Below, in pieces: positions 45,808 to 55,396 of a stretch of DNA of 64,000 bases (position 1 is the first letter of the stretch; every line of letters begins with the position of its first letter). The stretch is from positions 1-64,000 of the forward strand of contig PAKP01000044.1 of NCBI GenBank assembly GCA_002706985.1, in the 5' to 3' direction. Under the pieces are notes generated by a model, which saw nothing but the letters and a program-made list of their open reading frames with translations, was not told the origin of the DNA and searched no databases. Source of the stretch: Sneathiella sp. GTDB taxonomy: Bacteria > Pseudomonadota > Alphaproteobacteria > Sneathiellales > Sneathiellaceae. A program made the translations under genes and the position numbers.

Positions 45808-46678
45808 TCGGAATAAGGGGGCATCTGCGTCACCTGCGAGAACAGCGTCGGCAGCTCTCGCCCGGTCGAACGGTAAAGTGGAGATATCCTACTGCTGGAA
45901 AAACAATACGTCGAAACTCGTCCATCTTTATCAGCAGGGTTGCGGTCGGGTTCGCTTTCCCAAAGTCGATCACGCGGAATATCCCGAGGCTGTCCTGATC
46001 AACACCGCCGGCGGTCTGACAGGCGGGGATCATATGGCCTATCAGGTTACACTGGAATCGGGTGCGGGCCTCACGATTTCCGGGCAGGCCGCAGAGAAGA
46101 TTTATAAATCGGTCGGAAACACGGCGGTGATTGACGCAGAAATGCAAATTGGCGCCGGGGCGACACTTGAATGGCTTCCGCAGGAAACCATCCTGTTTGA
46201 CAAGAGCCGCTTCCGCCGACTGAATAAGGTAAATCTGGAAGCTGGAAGCCGTCTAATTGCGGTGGAGGCGACGGTATTTGGGCGGACAGCCTATGGAGAA
46301 ACGCTCCATTCGGCGCGTATTCAGGATGGTTGGAAAATCTGGCGGGACGGCAAACTGATCTGGTTTGATCAGTTCAAGCTGGATGGGGACATCGATGTCG
46401 AGGCGGCGCGCCCTGCGGTTCTTGCGGGGGCAAAAGGGATCGCGACTATTCTGTTGGCAGATGATGCCGCATCGGCCTATCTCGAAACGGCGCAAACCCT
46501 CGCGCGGAATTCCGGAGTAAGGGCGGCGGTCACCTGCAGGGATGAGCTGATCATTATGCGGGTGCTGGCTGAAACAGGGTATGATCTTCGTCGGGCCGTT
46601 GCCCGGATATTGACGCAGTTGAGATCGACGTTGGCAGGGCACCCTGTCGCGCTGCCAAAAGTATGGGAAAATCAATAA
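45779..46678 (+). CDS. ureD: Urease accessory protein UreD
   Basis: About 299 residues. UreD assembles with UreF and UreG to deliver nickel to apo-urease. Core: LVHLYQQGCGRVRFPKVDHAEYPEAVLINTAGGLTGGDHMAY, ISGQAAEKIYKS, and WLPQETILFDKSRFRRLNKV. No ATG suits the N-terminus: I picked GTG 45779, overlapping urtE by 29 bp, with GAAGGA upstream. The start is uncertain by up to 40 residues. Confidence 0.9.
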   Translation: MTFENTLLFDRNKGASASPARTASAALARSNGKVEISYCWKNNTSKLVHLYQQGCGRVRFPKVDHAEYPEAVLINTAGGLTGGDHMAYQVTLESGAGLTISGQAAEKIYKSVGNTAVIDAEMQIGAGATLEWLPQETILFDKSRFRRLNKVNLEAGSRLIAVEATVFGRTAYGETLHSARIQDGWKIWRDGKLIWFDQFKLDGDIDVEAARPAVLAGAKGIATILLADDAASAYLETAQTLARNSGVRAAVTCRDELIIMRVLAETGYDLRRAVARILTQLRSTLAGHPVALPKVWENQ

Positions 46679-46690
46679 AAGGGGCGGAGA

Positions 46691-46993
46691 ATGCAATTCA
46701 CACCACGGGAGAAGGATAAATTGCTGGTCTCGCTGGCGGCCATGGTGGCACGTGAGCGGCTGGCGCGCGGCGTAAAACTCAATTATCCCGAAGCTATCGC
46801 CTTGATAACCGACTATGTGGTCGAGGGGGCGCGGGATGGAAAATCCGTCGCTACCTTGATGAGCGAAGGCGGTACCGTCGTCGGTCAGGATCAGGTTATG
46901 GATGGGATCGCCGACATGATCCATGAAGTTCAGGTCGAAGCCACTTTCCCTGACGGCACCAAGCTTGTCACCGTCCATGATCCCATTCGATAA
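46691..46993 (+). CDS. ureA: Urease gamma subunit
   Basis: A 100-residue small subunit: [64 protein letters not shown]. Normal length. Separate ureA and ureB genes as in most proteobacteria. Confidence 0.97.
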   Translation: MQFTPREKDKLLVSLAAMVARERLARGVKLNYPEAIALITDYVVEGARDGKSVATLMSEGGTVVGQDQVMDGIADMIHEVQVEATFPDGTKLVTVHDPIR

Positions 46994-47003
46994 GGAGCCC
47001 GTT

Positions 47004-47321
47004 ATGAAACCAGGAGAAATTATCCCGGCTGAGGGAAATATCGAGTTGAACGCGGGACGCCAGTCGATGACCCTGACGGTGTCGAATACAGGGGACCGCC
47101 CTGTTCAGGTGGGCAGCCATTTTCATTTCGCGGAAACTAATCCTGGACTTGAATTCGATCGGGAGGCAGCAAAAGGATTTCGTCTTGATATTCCATCCGG
47201 AACGGCAATCCGTTTTGAACCGGGTCAGACACGGGATGTGAAGCTTGTCGCAATTTCGGGGGCACGAAAGATATACGGATTTAATCAGGCCGTTATGGGC
47301 CCGTTGGAAAAGGGAGAATAG
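47004..47321 (+). CDS. ureB: Urease beta subunit
   Basis: A 105-residue subunit: [53 protein letters not shown]. Start ATG 47004, preceded by AAGGAG 7-10 nt upstream; an 81-bp longer frame runs inside ureA and is not needed. 10 bp after ureA. Confidence 0.97.
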   Translation: MKPGEIIPAEGNIELNAGRQSMTLTVSNTGDRPVQVGSHFHFAETNPGLEFDREAAKGFRLDIPSGTAIRFEPGQTRDVKLVAISGARKIYGFNQAVMGPLEKGE

Positions 47322-47323
47322 AA

Positions 47324-49036
47324 ATGGCGGTTACCTTTTCACGAGGCGCCTATGCCGGCATGTTTGGCCCGACGACAGGCGATAAAGTCCGTCTCGCTGA
47401 TACCGAGCTGTTTATCGAGGTTGAAAAGGATTTCACCACATATGGTGAGGAGGTCAAGTTCGGGGGCGGCAAGGTAATCCGTGATGGCATGGGGCAGTCG
47501 CAGGTAACGCGAGCGGACGGCGCCGTCGATACGGTTATCACCAATGCCCTGATTATCGATCATTGGGGCATCGTCAAGGCCGATGTGGGTTTGCGGGACG
47601 GTAAAATCCATGCCATCGGCAAAGCCGGAAATCCGGATATCCAGTCTGACGTCGATATCATTATTGGCCCGTCCACAGAAGTGATTGCGGGGGAAGGAAA
47701 AATTCTGACGGCTGGCGCCCTTGATGTTCATATCCACTTCATTTGCCCCCAGCAGATTGATGATGCGCTCTACAGCGGAGTAACAACCATGATGGGCGGC
47801 GGCACGGGCCCGGCTACGGGGACGAACGCTACTACCTGCACCCCCGGTGCCTTTCATCTTGCCCGGATGATGCAGGCGGCCGAAGCATTTCCTATGAATC
47901 TCGGTTTCTTTGGAAAAGGAAATGCCAGCCTTCCCGAACCACTGGTAGAGCAGGTACAGGCCGGCGCCTGCGGCCTGAAACTGCATGAGGACTGGGGTAC
48001 GACGCCGGCGGCGATTGACTGTTGCCTCGCCGTTGCCGACGATATGGATGTACAGGTCCTGATCCATACCGATACATTGAATGAGTCGGGCTTTGTCGAG
48101 AATACCGTGGCGGCGTTCAAGAAACGAACCATCCATGCCTTCCATACGGAAGGAGCAGGCGGCGGCCATGCGCCGGATATCATAAAGGTTGCGGGGGAGC
48201 CGAATGTTATTCCTTCATCAACCAACCCGACGCGCCCCTTCACGGTTAACACGATTGACGAACATCTCGACATGTTGATGGTTTGCCATCATCTGGATCC
48301 GAACATACCGGAGGACGTCGCTTTTGCGGAGAGCCGCATCCGGAAGGAAACCATTGCGGCAGAAGATATTCTTCATGATATGGGGGCCTTTTCCATTATT
48401 GCGTCGGACAGTCAGGCGATGGGTCGGGTCGGGGAAGTCTTGATCCGTACCTGGCAAACTGCGGACAAGATGAAGAAGCAACGTGGCCGCCTTGTTGACG
48501 AAACAGGGGATAACGATAATTTCCGCGTTAAACGATACATTGCGAAATACACCATTAACCCGGCCATTGCCCAAGGTATTGATCGTTATGTGGGCTCACT
48601 CGAGAAAGGAAAACTTGCTGACCTTGTCCTCTGGTCGCCTGCTTTCTTCGGGGTGAAACCGGATTTGGTGCTAAAATCCGGAACAATCGTCGCGGCCCCG
48701 ATGGGTGATCCCAATGCGTCCATTCCAACGCCACAGCCTGTTCATTACCGTCCGATGTTCGGGGCCTTCGGTAAAAGCCTGACGGCAAGCTCGGTTACAT
48801 TTGTAAGCGAAGCATCGCTGCAATATGACTTGAAAGGCGAGTTCGGGCTTGAGAGGGAGCTTCTACCGGTCAAGAATACCCGCTCCGGGATAGGCAAGTC
48901 ATCAATGATCCATAACAGCGCAACGCCGAAAATCGATGTGGATCCGGAAACATATCTTGTTCATGCTGACGGTGAATTGCTCACCTGTGAACCCGCTTCG
49001 GAACTGCCGATGGCGCAACGTTATTTCATGTATTAG
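47324..49036 (+). CDS. ureC: Urease alpha (catalytic) subunit
   Basis: A 570-residue nickel enzyme hydrolysing urea to ammonia and carbamate. All active-site residues are present: Ni ligands H136, H138 ([10 protein letters not shown]), carbamylated K219 (GLKLHEDWG), H248, H274 (FHTEGAGGG), D362 ([15 protein letters not shown]); flap catalytic His in CHHLDP (H322/H323). Intact and of normal length, 2 bp after ureB. Confidence 0.98.
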   Translation: MAVTFSRGAYAGMFGPTTGDKVRLADTELFIEVEKDFTTYGEEVKFGGGKVIRDGMGQSQVTRADGAVDTVITNALIIDHWGIVKADVGLRDGKIHAIGKAGNPDIQSDVDIIIGPSTEVIAGEGKILTAGALDVHIHFICPQQIDDALYSGVTTMMGGGTGPATGTNATTCTPGAFHLARMMQAAEAFPMNLGFFGKGNASLPEPLVEQVQAGACGLKLHEDWGTTPAAIDCCLAVADDMDVQVLIHTDTLNESGFVENTVAAFKKRTIHAFHTEGAGGGHAPDIIKVAGEPNVIPSSTNPTRPFTVNTIDEHLDMLMVCHHLDPNIPEDVAFAESRIRKETIAAEDILHDMGAFSIIASDSQAMGRVGEVLIRTWQTADKMKKQRGRLVDETGDNDNFRVKRYIAKYTINPAIAQGIDRYVGSLEKGKLADLVLWSPAFFGVKPDLVLKSGTIVAAPMGDPNASIPTPQPVHYRPMFGAFGKSLTASSVTFVSEASLQYDLKGEFGLERELLPVKNTRSGIGKSSMIHNSATPKIDVDPETYLVHADGELLTCEPASELPMAQRYFMY

Positions 49037-49039
49037 ATC

Positions 49040-49525
49040 ATGCTCCATTCTCACACCATATGTTCCAGGGATGACAAGTTCGAAGGCGATATCCTGGATA
49101 CCATAACCCTCGATTTCGACAGCCGCAGGCGCCGCCGGATAAAACTGACGGCGGATGGCGGCATGGAATTTTTGCTTAACCTGCAGGAGGTCAAAACCTT
49201 GCGTGACGGCGATATTCTGCTGCTTGAGGATGGCTCGGGCATCAAGGTGCGGGCGAAGGACGAACCTGTCGCGGATATTCGCTCCCCGGACATTGCGCAT
49301 CTCGTCCGTGTTGCATGGCATCTGGGTAATCGGCACCTTCCCACCGAACTGATGGCGGATCGGCTGCGCATCCGGCAGGACCATGTGATTGAGGATATGC
49401 TTGTCCGGCTTGGTGCGATTGTTGAACGTCTGGACGCGCCCTTCAATCCGGAAGGTGGTGCCTATGGTCATGGTGAGACGGAAGGTCATGATCACGGGCA
49501 TGCACATGGGCACAGCCATGGATAA
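49040..49525 (+). CDS. ureE: Urease nickel metallochaperone UreE
   Basis: A 161-residue chaperone. N-terminal peptide-binding-like domain, central metal-binding domain ending near DAPFNPE, and a His-rich tail ([11 protein letters not shown]) that stores nickel. Starts right after ureC; its stop overlaps ureF. Confidence 0.93.
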   Translation: MLHSHTICSRDDKFEGDILDTITLDFDSRRRRRIKLTADGGMEFLLNLQEVKTLRDGDILLLEDGSGIKVRAKDEPVADIRSPDIAHLVRVAWHLGNRHLPTELMADRLRIRQDHVIEDMLVRLGAIVERLDAPFNPEGGAYGHGETEGHDHGHAHGHSHG

Positions 49526-50201
49526 TCGGGCACTCTTTCAACTGATGTCCTGGATGTCGCCTTCCTACCCGGTCGGCGCCTATACCTATAGTCACGGTAT
49601 CGAATATGCGGTTGACGCAGGATTGTTGAGCAATGTTGAGGATCTGATTTCATGGATTGCCGATATCCTGGAACATGGCAGCGGGAAGTCCGACTGTATT
49701 CTGCTTGCCGCTGCGTACCGGGCGGCGCTCGACGGTGATGCAGGAACATTGAGAGATGTTGCGGAGACAGGCCATGCATTTGCGTCAACGAGCGAGATTT
49801 CGCTTGAAACTACGCAACAGGGCCGTGCCTTCATTAGTGTCACTTCTGACGTCGGGCCGCGGTCTGAGAACCTTGATGCGCTAAAGACACTTTGGTCCGG
49901 ACCAATTGTTCACCCTGTTGCCATTGGTATCGCGGCGGCGGACTACTCCTTACCGCTTCAGGAAACGCTGACAGCCTATCTTCACGGATTTGTCTCAAAT
50001 CTTGTGTCCGCGGCGGTGCGCGTCGTTCCGCTGGGTCAAACGGATGGACAGCGCGCGATTGCCTCTCTCGCGGATAAAACGGAACCTGTGATACGTTCCG
50101 CGATGGATGCAACAATAGATGACCTGGGCTCGGCAACCCTGATGGTTGACTGGTGCTCTTCCTTGCATGAAACACAATATACGAGGCTTTTCAGATCATG
50201 A
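49518..50201 (+). CDS. ureF: Urease accessory protein UreF
   Basis: A 227-residue helical GTPase-regulating protein: [53 protein letters not shown], and [49 protein letters not shown] 49518 overlaps the ureE stop by 8 bp; ATG 49506 is an alternative. Overlaps ureG by 4 bp. Confidence 0.94.
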   Translation: MDNRALFQLMSWMSPSYPVGAYTYSHGIEYAVDAGLLSNVEDLISWIADILEHGSGKSDCILLAAAYRAALDGDAGTLRDVAETGHAFASTSEISLETTQQGRAFISVTSDVGPRSENLDALKTLWSGPIVHPVAIGIAAADYSLPLQETLTAYLHGFVSNLVSAAVRVVPLGQTDGQRAIASLADKTEPVIRSAMDATIDDLGSATLMVDWCSSLHETQYTRLFRS

Positions 50202-50812
50202 CATCAGCACATAACGGACCATTGCGTGTCGGAATTGGCGGGCCGGTTGGGTCCGGAAAAACGGCTCTTACAGATGCACTCTGCAAATTTCTGCGGGATA
50301 ATCATAATATCGCTGTGATCACGAATGACATATACACCCGCGAGGATGCGGAGTTTCTGACACGTTCCGGGGCGCTCTCGCCGGATCGGATTGTCGGTGT
50401 CGAGACGGGCGGTTGTCCGCATACCGCTATCCGGGAGGATGCGTCGATTAACCTTGCCGCTGTCGCAGATATATCAGAGAAATTTGCTGGGCTGGAGTTG
50501 ATTCTCATTGAATCCGGCGGGGATAATCTTGCCGCCACCTTTAGCCCGGAGCTTGCGGATATCACGATATATGTCATTGACGTCTCTGCGGGAGATAAAA
50601 TTCCCCGTAAGGGCGGCCCGGGAATCACACGCTCGGACCTCTTGGTCATCAACAAGATTGACCTTGCCCCCTACGTAGGTGCGGATTTGGGTGTGATGGA
50701 TCGGGACTCAAGGAAAATGCGCGGAGACAGGCCATTCGTTTTCACCAATATCAAGGCAGGAAAAGGGGTGGCCGAGGTTGCCGGGTTTATTCTCGACAAG
50801 GGCGGCCTCTAA
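50198..50812 (+). CDS. ureG: Urease accessory GTPase UreG
   Basis: A 204-residue SIMIBI GTPase that powers nickel insertion: P-loop [47 protein letters not shown] (CPH metal site), [32 protein letters not shown]. Last gene of the operon. No terminator-like hairpin is obvious in the 118-bp gap that follows. Confidence 0.97.
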   Translation: MTSAHNGPLRVGIGGPVGSGKTALTDALCKFLRDNHNIAVITNDIYTREDAEFLTRSGALSPDRIVGVETGGCPHTAIREDASINLAAVADISEKFAGLELILIESGGDNLAATFSPELADITIYVIDVSAGDKIPRKGGPGITRSDLLVINKIDLAPYVGADLGVMDRDSRKMRGDRPFVFTNIKAGKGVAEVAGFILDKGGL

Positions 50813-50930
50813 GCGAGACTGCTTTACGCGCATTGTGGTGCATGGGTGCCATAATGGTGCCATAGTCTGTTGTTACCAGCCGGATATCGTTTAAGTTCAT
50901 TTCAAGTAGAGTTATTCGTAGGGGAAGATT

Positions 50931-51326
50931 ATGGCCTGTCCTTTATGCGGCGGTGACGTCGAACGTCAAATTCGCACTTATGCAATCAATTACAAACATT
51001 TGCAAAGTCATGTCGATCTGCCGGGGCTTTATTGTACGAATTCCGAATGTGCAGAAGGCATGGTTGAGGAAAGCGCATGGGATGACGTTGCCCGGATCAA
51101 GGCCGAACTGAAAGCGGAGTTTCTCGGCGTTATGACACCGGAGAGAATTCGCGAAGTGCGCACCCATCTCAACCTCTCACAACGCCGTGCGGGTCAGATA
51201 TTCGGCGGCGGTCCGAACGCCTTTCAAAAATATGAAACCGGCAAGGTTACGATTTCACAACCCATGAACAATCTTTTGCGCCTGGTTTCTAAATATCCGG
51301 AATTGATGGTCGAACTGCAGCGCTAA
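50931..51326 (+). CDS. Orphan MqsA/YgiT-type zinc-finger HTH protein
   Basis: A 131-residue protein with an N-terminal Zn-finger (C3, C6, C35, C40) and a C-terminal HTH (PERIREVRTHLNLSQRRAGQIFGGGPNAFQKYETGKV), the architecture of the MqsA antitoxin. The toxin MqsR is about 100 residues and no such ORF lies on either side, so this is likely a solitary regulator with this architecture. It stands between ureG and an MscS channel gene. GGGGAAG precedes the ATG. Confidence 0.82.
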   Translation: MACPLCGGDVERQIRTYAINYKHLQSHVDLPGLYCTNSECAEGMVEESAWDDVARIKAELKAEFLGVMTPERIREVRTHLNLSQRRAGQIFGGGPNAFQKYETGKVTISQPMNNLLRLVSKYPELMVELQR

Positions 51327-51429
51327 GGTTCGTGTCATCTTGTCCGATGACGGCTTAAGAAAATCATAGCCAAAAAGCTGATGTACAGTATTATTCCTTC
51401 TGTGAGTTGGAGGGAGTAACGCTTTACCA

Positions 51430-52392
51430 ATGATGAAATTCTGGACCTCTATCTTTAAACCACGGGCCTGGATTGCAAAGTTGCTGTTGGTGCTTGTAAT
51501 CGTCGGCTTTGTGGTTTTCGGCTATCTTGGGTACCTCCAACCCGTTCGCGAATTTCTGGATTCTGACAATCTTGCTTTTCACCTGGGGGAGATGCGCTTC
51601 TCCGTTTATCTGCTGGTGAAGGCAATCACGATCATCATCATTCTTTTTTGGCTGGTCGGCATTATCTCCGAGGTGCTGGAAAACCGGATCAAGTCCATAA
51701 AGCGCATCCGGGCAAGCAATCGGGCGCTGATTATCAAGGCGATCCAGATTGCGATTTACTTTTTTGCCTTCCTGCTTGTACTGGGTGTACTTGGGATCGA
51801 TCTGACGGCGTTGACCGTCTTCAGCGGTGCCCTTGGTATTGGTATCGGCTTTGGCCTGCAGAAAATTGCCTCCAACTTTATCAGCGGGATCATTTTGCTC
51901 TTCGAAAAATCCGTTGAAGAGGGGGATTTAATCGAGCTTGGTGACGGGACCAGCGGCTTTGTCCGGGAAACCGGCGCGAGATACACGCGGATTGAAACCT
52001 TTAATGGTCATGAAACCATGGTTCCGAATGAGGATTTCATTACTAATCGCGTGACGAACTGGACGTTCAGCAATTCCCGCGGACGTGTTGATATTAACGT
52101 CGGCGTATCCTATGGCACGGACCTGGATTTTGCTGCTCGGCTCATTACCGAAGCGGCGCAAGAGCATCCGCGTTGCATGGAAACACCGGCCGCCGAATGC
52201 TTTCTCGTTGATTTCGCCGACAGCTCCGTAAATTTCACGCTCTATTTCTGGGTTGAGGATGTCGCCGAGGGCCGCATCCGTCCGCGCAGCGAAGTAATGT
52301 TTGCGATCTGGCGGAAGTTCAAGGAAAACGATATCGAGATTCCGTTCCCGCAGCGGGATCTGCACATCAAGAATTCGGAGACCCCGAAATGA
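51430..52392 (+). CDS. Small-conductance mechanosensitive channel (MscS family)
   Basis: A 320-residue channel: three hydrophobic spans, a pore helix FSGALGIGIGFGLQKIASNFISGIILLFEKSVEEGDLIELG (Gly/Ala-rich TM3 as in MscS) and the beta domain GFVRETGARYTRIETFNGHETMVPNEDFITNRVTNWTFSN. It opens under hypo-osmotic stress. It overlaps the next gene by 4 bp. Confidence 0.93.
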   Translation: MMKFWTSIFKPRAWIAKLLLVLVIVGFVVFGYLGYLQPVREFLDSDNLAFHLGEMRFSVYLLVKAITIIIILFWLVGIISEVLENRIKSIKRIRASNRALIIKAIQIAIYFFAFLLVLGVLGIDLTALTVFSGALGIGIGFGLQKIASNFISGIILLFEKSVEEGDLIELGDGTSGFVRETGARYTRIETFNGHETMVPNEDFITNRVTNWTFSNSRGRVDINVGVSYGTDLDFAARLITEAAQEHPRCMETPAAECFLVDFADSSVNFTLYFWVEDVAEGRIRPRSEVMFAIWRKFKENDIEIPFPQRDLHIKNSETPK

Positions 52393-53360
52393 GTAGCCCA
52401 ATTCTGCTTGCCTATGACTTTGATGGCGAAGGTGGCGGACAATCGGTCAGTGACAAGGTTATTTCCCGTGAGCTGAAAAAGGAAAGCCTTGCATGGGTCC
52501 ATCTCGATTTGGCTCATCCGGATACCAAACCTTGGCTGGATAAGGAAATTTCATATCTCGATCCTTTTGTCGTGGATGCGTTGCTGGCAGAAGAGACTCG
52601 TCCTCGCGTTGCGGAAATAGGCGATGGAGCATTGGTCATTCTAAGAGGTGTGAACCTGAACGAGAATGCGGACCCGGAAGATATGGTTTCCATTCGCCTA
52701 TGGATTGATCAGGCCCGTATCATTAGTGTTCAGCGTCGTCAGTTAAAGGCGGTTCTGGATATTGAAGAGCGGATTAAGGTCAGCAAAGGACCCAAGGATG
52801 CGGGGCAGTTCATTAACATGCTGATTTCCAGGCTAAACGAGCGGATGGCGCCGGTGCTTCTGGAACTTGATGAAGAGACCGACAATGTCGAGGAAAAAAT
52901 CCTCGAAAACCCGGATACAATATTTCGAGAGCAGATTATTGGAATCAGAAAAGAGGCGATTGTTCTACGTCGTTATATGGCCCCGCAAAAGGATGCGATC
53001 GGGCAGTTGCGCCTGTCGGAACTTAGATGGTTAGATACATCGCACAGACGTCATCTGCAGGAGAGTTATGATCATCTGACAAGATATGTGGAAGACCTCG
53101 ATGCCATTCGCGAACGCGCTCAGATCGTGAAGGACGAATTGGCAAACATTATTGCGGACCGATTGAACAGAAATCTCTATGTCTTATCAGTTATAGCCGC
53201 GATCTTCCTGCCCCTTGGGTTCCTGACGGGTCTGCTAGGGATCAATGTCGGGGGTATTCCGGGCGTTGAAAATCCGCATGCTTTTTATATATTCTCCGGA
53301 ATTCTTATGGTGCTTGTCGGGTTTCAGGTCTTGCTGTTCAAGAAACTCAAATGGTTTTAA
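52389..53360 (+). CDS. CorA-like magnesium/zinc transporter (ZntB type)
   Basis: A 323-residue CorA-family protein with a cytoplasmic N-terminal domain and two C-terminal membrane spans. The usual signature GMN after the first span reads GINVGGIPGVENPHAF here, as in ZntB. The coiled-coil helix includes RLNERMAPVLLELDEETDNVEEKIL. Substrate is most likely Zn or Mg; efflux versus uptake cannot be read. ATGA overlap with the MscS gene suggests one transcript. Confidence 0.9.
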   Translation: MSSPILLAYDFDGEGGGQSVSDKVISRELKKESLAWVHLDLAHPDTKPWLDKEISYLDPFVVDALLAEETRPRVAEIGDGALVILRGVNLNENADPEDMVSIRLWIDQARIISVQRRQLKAVLDIEERIKVSKGPKDAGQFINMLISRLNERMAPVLLELDEETDNVEEKILENPDTIFREQIIGIRKEAIVLRRYMAPQKDAIGQLRLSELRWLDTSHRRHLQESYDHLTRYVEDLDAIRERAQIVKDELANIIADRLNRNLYVLSVIAAIFLPLGFLTGLLGINVGGIPGVENPHAFYIFSGILMVLVGFQVLLFKKLKWF

Positions 53361-53400
53361 TCGGTATCGGTATCCTTATATCCGGGAAAGGGAACTCTGC

Positions 53401-53808
53401 ATGACATCTGTCCTGCTGGCTGTTAATGGTACCTTGATGCGGGGTTTGGAATTGAACAGCAACCTGATTGCGGCGAAGGCGCAGTTCGTGAAGGAAGCAC
53501 AAACGGCCGCCTGCTATCGCCTCTGGTCAATTGAGGACAGGCACCCGGCTATGCAGAAAGTTGCAACCGGCGGAAAGGCCATTGATCTTGAGATATGGGA
53601 TGTGCCCTCCGGCGGTGTGGCGGCTATTCTTGATCAGGAGCCACCGGGGCTTTGCATCGGGAAGGTAGATCTGTCCGACGGAGAGATCGTCCTCGGTGTA
53701 CTTGGCGAGGCCATGCTGTGTGATGGACAAAAAGAAATTACCGGGTATGGGGGCTGGCGTGCGTACTGTGCCGCGAAGGAAACCGGTACCGTGAAAGGAA
53801 GTGCATGA
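53401..53808 (+). CDS. Allophanate hydrolase C-terminal domain-like protein
   Basis: A 135-residue stand-alone version of the AtzF C-terminal domain: VNGTLMRGLELNSNLIAAKAQFVKEA, YRLWSIEDRHPAMQKVATGGKAIDLEIWDVP, EPPGLCIGKVDLSDGEIVLGVLGE, GYGGWRAYCAA. In AtzF this domain decarboxylates the product and positions the tetramer; here there is no amidase domain attached. Its stop overlaps the M14 peptidase start by 4 bp. Its exact role is unknown. Confidence 0.85.
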   Translation: MTSVLLAVNGTLMRGLELNSNLIAAKAQFVKEAQTAACYRLWSIEDRHPAMQKVATGGKAIDLEIWDVPSGGVAAILDQEPPGLCIGKVDLSDGEIVLGVLGEAMLCDGQKEITGYGGWRAYCAAKETGTVKGSA

Positions 53809-54950
53809 TTGCGATAAGTAGCGCGTTTGATGGCGGTAACATCGAATGCGATAAAATCGATGATCCTTCAGATATTCAATTGCGTATCCGGCAGGATACA
53901 AATGCCGAATTTTTCCAGTGGTTTTACTTTCGCCTGAGTGGGGCGAAAGGATCTGACTGCGCTATGCGGTTGAAGAATGCGAAAGATGCATCCTATGTGC
54001 ATGGCTGGGAAAATTATCGTGCTGTCGCGTCCTACGATCGGCAAAACTGGTTTCGAGTGGATACGACCTATCAGGATGGTGAATTGATAATCTCTCATAA
54101 GCCGGAATTTAACTCTGTCTATTATGCCTATTTCGCGCCCTATTCGATGGAGCGGCATGCGGACCTGATTGCACGCTCAACTCTGTTGCCAAGAGTGTCG
54201 CCATCCGTTTTGGGCAAGACCACCGATGGTCAGGATATGGACCTCCTTACAATCGGGGAAACAGGGAATGATAAAAAGAATTTCTGGCTGATTGCGCGCC
54301 AGCATCCTGGCGAGACGATGGCAGAATGGTGGATGGAGGGGTTCCTGGATCGTTTGCTGGACCCGCATGATGCCGTTTCCAGAGCGCTTCTTGCGGCGGC
54401 ATGTTTTCATGTGGTGCCGAACATGAACCCGGACGGTAGCCGTCGCGGGAACTTGCGAACGAACGCGACCGGCGCCAATCTTAATCGGGAATGGCAGGAG
54501 CCGGCCATGGAGAGAAGCCCGGAAGTTTATCTGGTAAGGGAGAAAATGCGGGAGACCGGTGTCGACTTTTGCCTCGACGTTCATGGGGATGAAGGTTTGC
54601 CTCACAACTTCATAGCCGGTGCGCAAGGCATTCCGAGTTGGAATGCAGAAAAAGACAGATTGCTCACAGACTTCAAGCGCGGCTGGCAGCAAATCAACCC
54701 CGATTTCCAGATCCAGCACGGGTATCCTATTCCAAAGAAAGGTGCGGGAAATATGACGCTGTGCGTCAACCATGTCAGCGAGTATTTCGGTTGTCTTGCC
54801 ATGACACTGGAAATGCCCTTCAAGGACACCGCCGACCGGCCCAATGCGACATATGGCTGGTCACCCGAACGGGCTCAAAAACTTGGCGCGTCCGTCCTTG
54901 ATGTCATATTTCTTCTTATCGACCGCCTTCAAAGCGAAAATAAAAATTGA
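53805..54950 (+). CDS. M14 family metallocarboxypeptidase
   Basis: A 381-residue M14 protein. Zinc ligands H167, E170 (ARQHPGETMAEWW) and H260 (LDVHGDEG); substrate elements NPDGSRRGNLRTN and ANLNREW; C-terminal catalytic Glu probably in MTLEMPFKDT. Resembles cytosolic carboxypeptidase-like proteins with an N-terminal beta domain. No signal peptide, so cytoplasmic. Coupled to the preceding AtzF-like gene by overlap, which is unusual. Confidence 0.87.
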   Translation: MIAISSAFDGGNIECDKIDDPSDIQLRIRQDTNAEFFQWFYFRLSGAKGSDCAMRLKNAKDASYVHGWENYRAVASYDRQNWFRVDTTYQDGELIISHKPEFNSVYYAYFAPYSMERHADLIARSTLLPRVSPSVLGKTTDGQDMDLLTIGETGNDKKNFWLIARQHPGETMAEWWMEGFLDRLLDPHDAVSRALLAAACFHVVPNMNPDGSRRGNLRTNATGANLNREWQEPAMERSPEVYLVREKMRETGVDFCLDVHGDEGLPHNFIAGAQGIPSWNAEKDRLLTDFKRGWQQINPDFQIQHGYPIPKKGAGNMTLCVNHVSEYFGCLAMTLEMPFKDTADRPNATYGWSPERAQKLGASVLDVIFLLIDRLQSENKN

Positions 54951-55030
54951 AGTTTATTTAAATTTGAGCTTCTCTTTACTTGATCTGATTCCGGTGATTA
55001 CGCCGTTACTCAGTATTCGGGAGGGAAGAC

Positions 55031-55393
55031 ATGTTGGCCGAAAGATTTATCAAGTCATCGATTATATACATCATACTGGGAATGGCGCTGGGGATTTACA
55101 TGGCGGCCTCACAAGACCATTCACAGATGCCAACACATGCACATCTTAATCTTTTGGGCTGGGTGACGATGGCGCTGATGGGGTTAATTTATAAAAACTG
55201 GCCGGCTGTCGCAGAGGCGAAGCTTGCGCCGCTTACATACTGGCTTGCCCATGCAACTGTGATTGGATTGACGCTTGGCGTTGGCCTTCTTTATGCCGGA
55301 CTGCCGCAGTATGAGCCGATTGCGATTGTCGCGGCCTTTATCGCTGTTTTCAATATGGCGCTGTTCGGATTTCTTTTTTATAGGAACAGCTGA
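55031..55393 (+). CDS. Small four-span membrane protein with His cluster
   Basis: A 120-residue protein with four hydrophobic segments (IIYIILGMALGIYMAA; LLGWVTMALMGLIYK; YWLAHATVIGLTLGVGLLYAG; VAAFIAVFNMALFGFLFY). Histidines in HAHLNLLGWVTMA and LAHATV resemble haem-binding positions of cbb3/haem-copper oxidase subunit I, but it is far too short to be one. Unknown role. No obvious operon partner. Confidence 0.7.
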   Translation: MLAERFIKSSIIYIILGMALGIYMAASQDHSQMPTHAHLNLLGWVTMALMGLIYKNWPAVAEAKLAPLTYWLAHATVIGLTLGVGLLYAGLPQYEPIAIVAAFIAVFNMALFGFLFYRNS

Positions 55394-55396
55394 GAG

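Noticed and set aside
50842..50864. Two GGTGCCATA direct repeats between ureG and the MqsA-like gene
   Set aside because: Too short and too close to chance; noted only as a possible operator of the MqsA-like protein.
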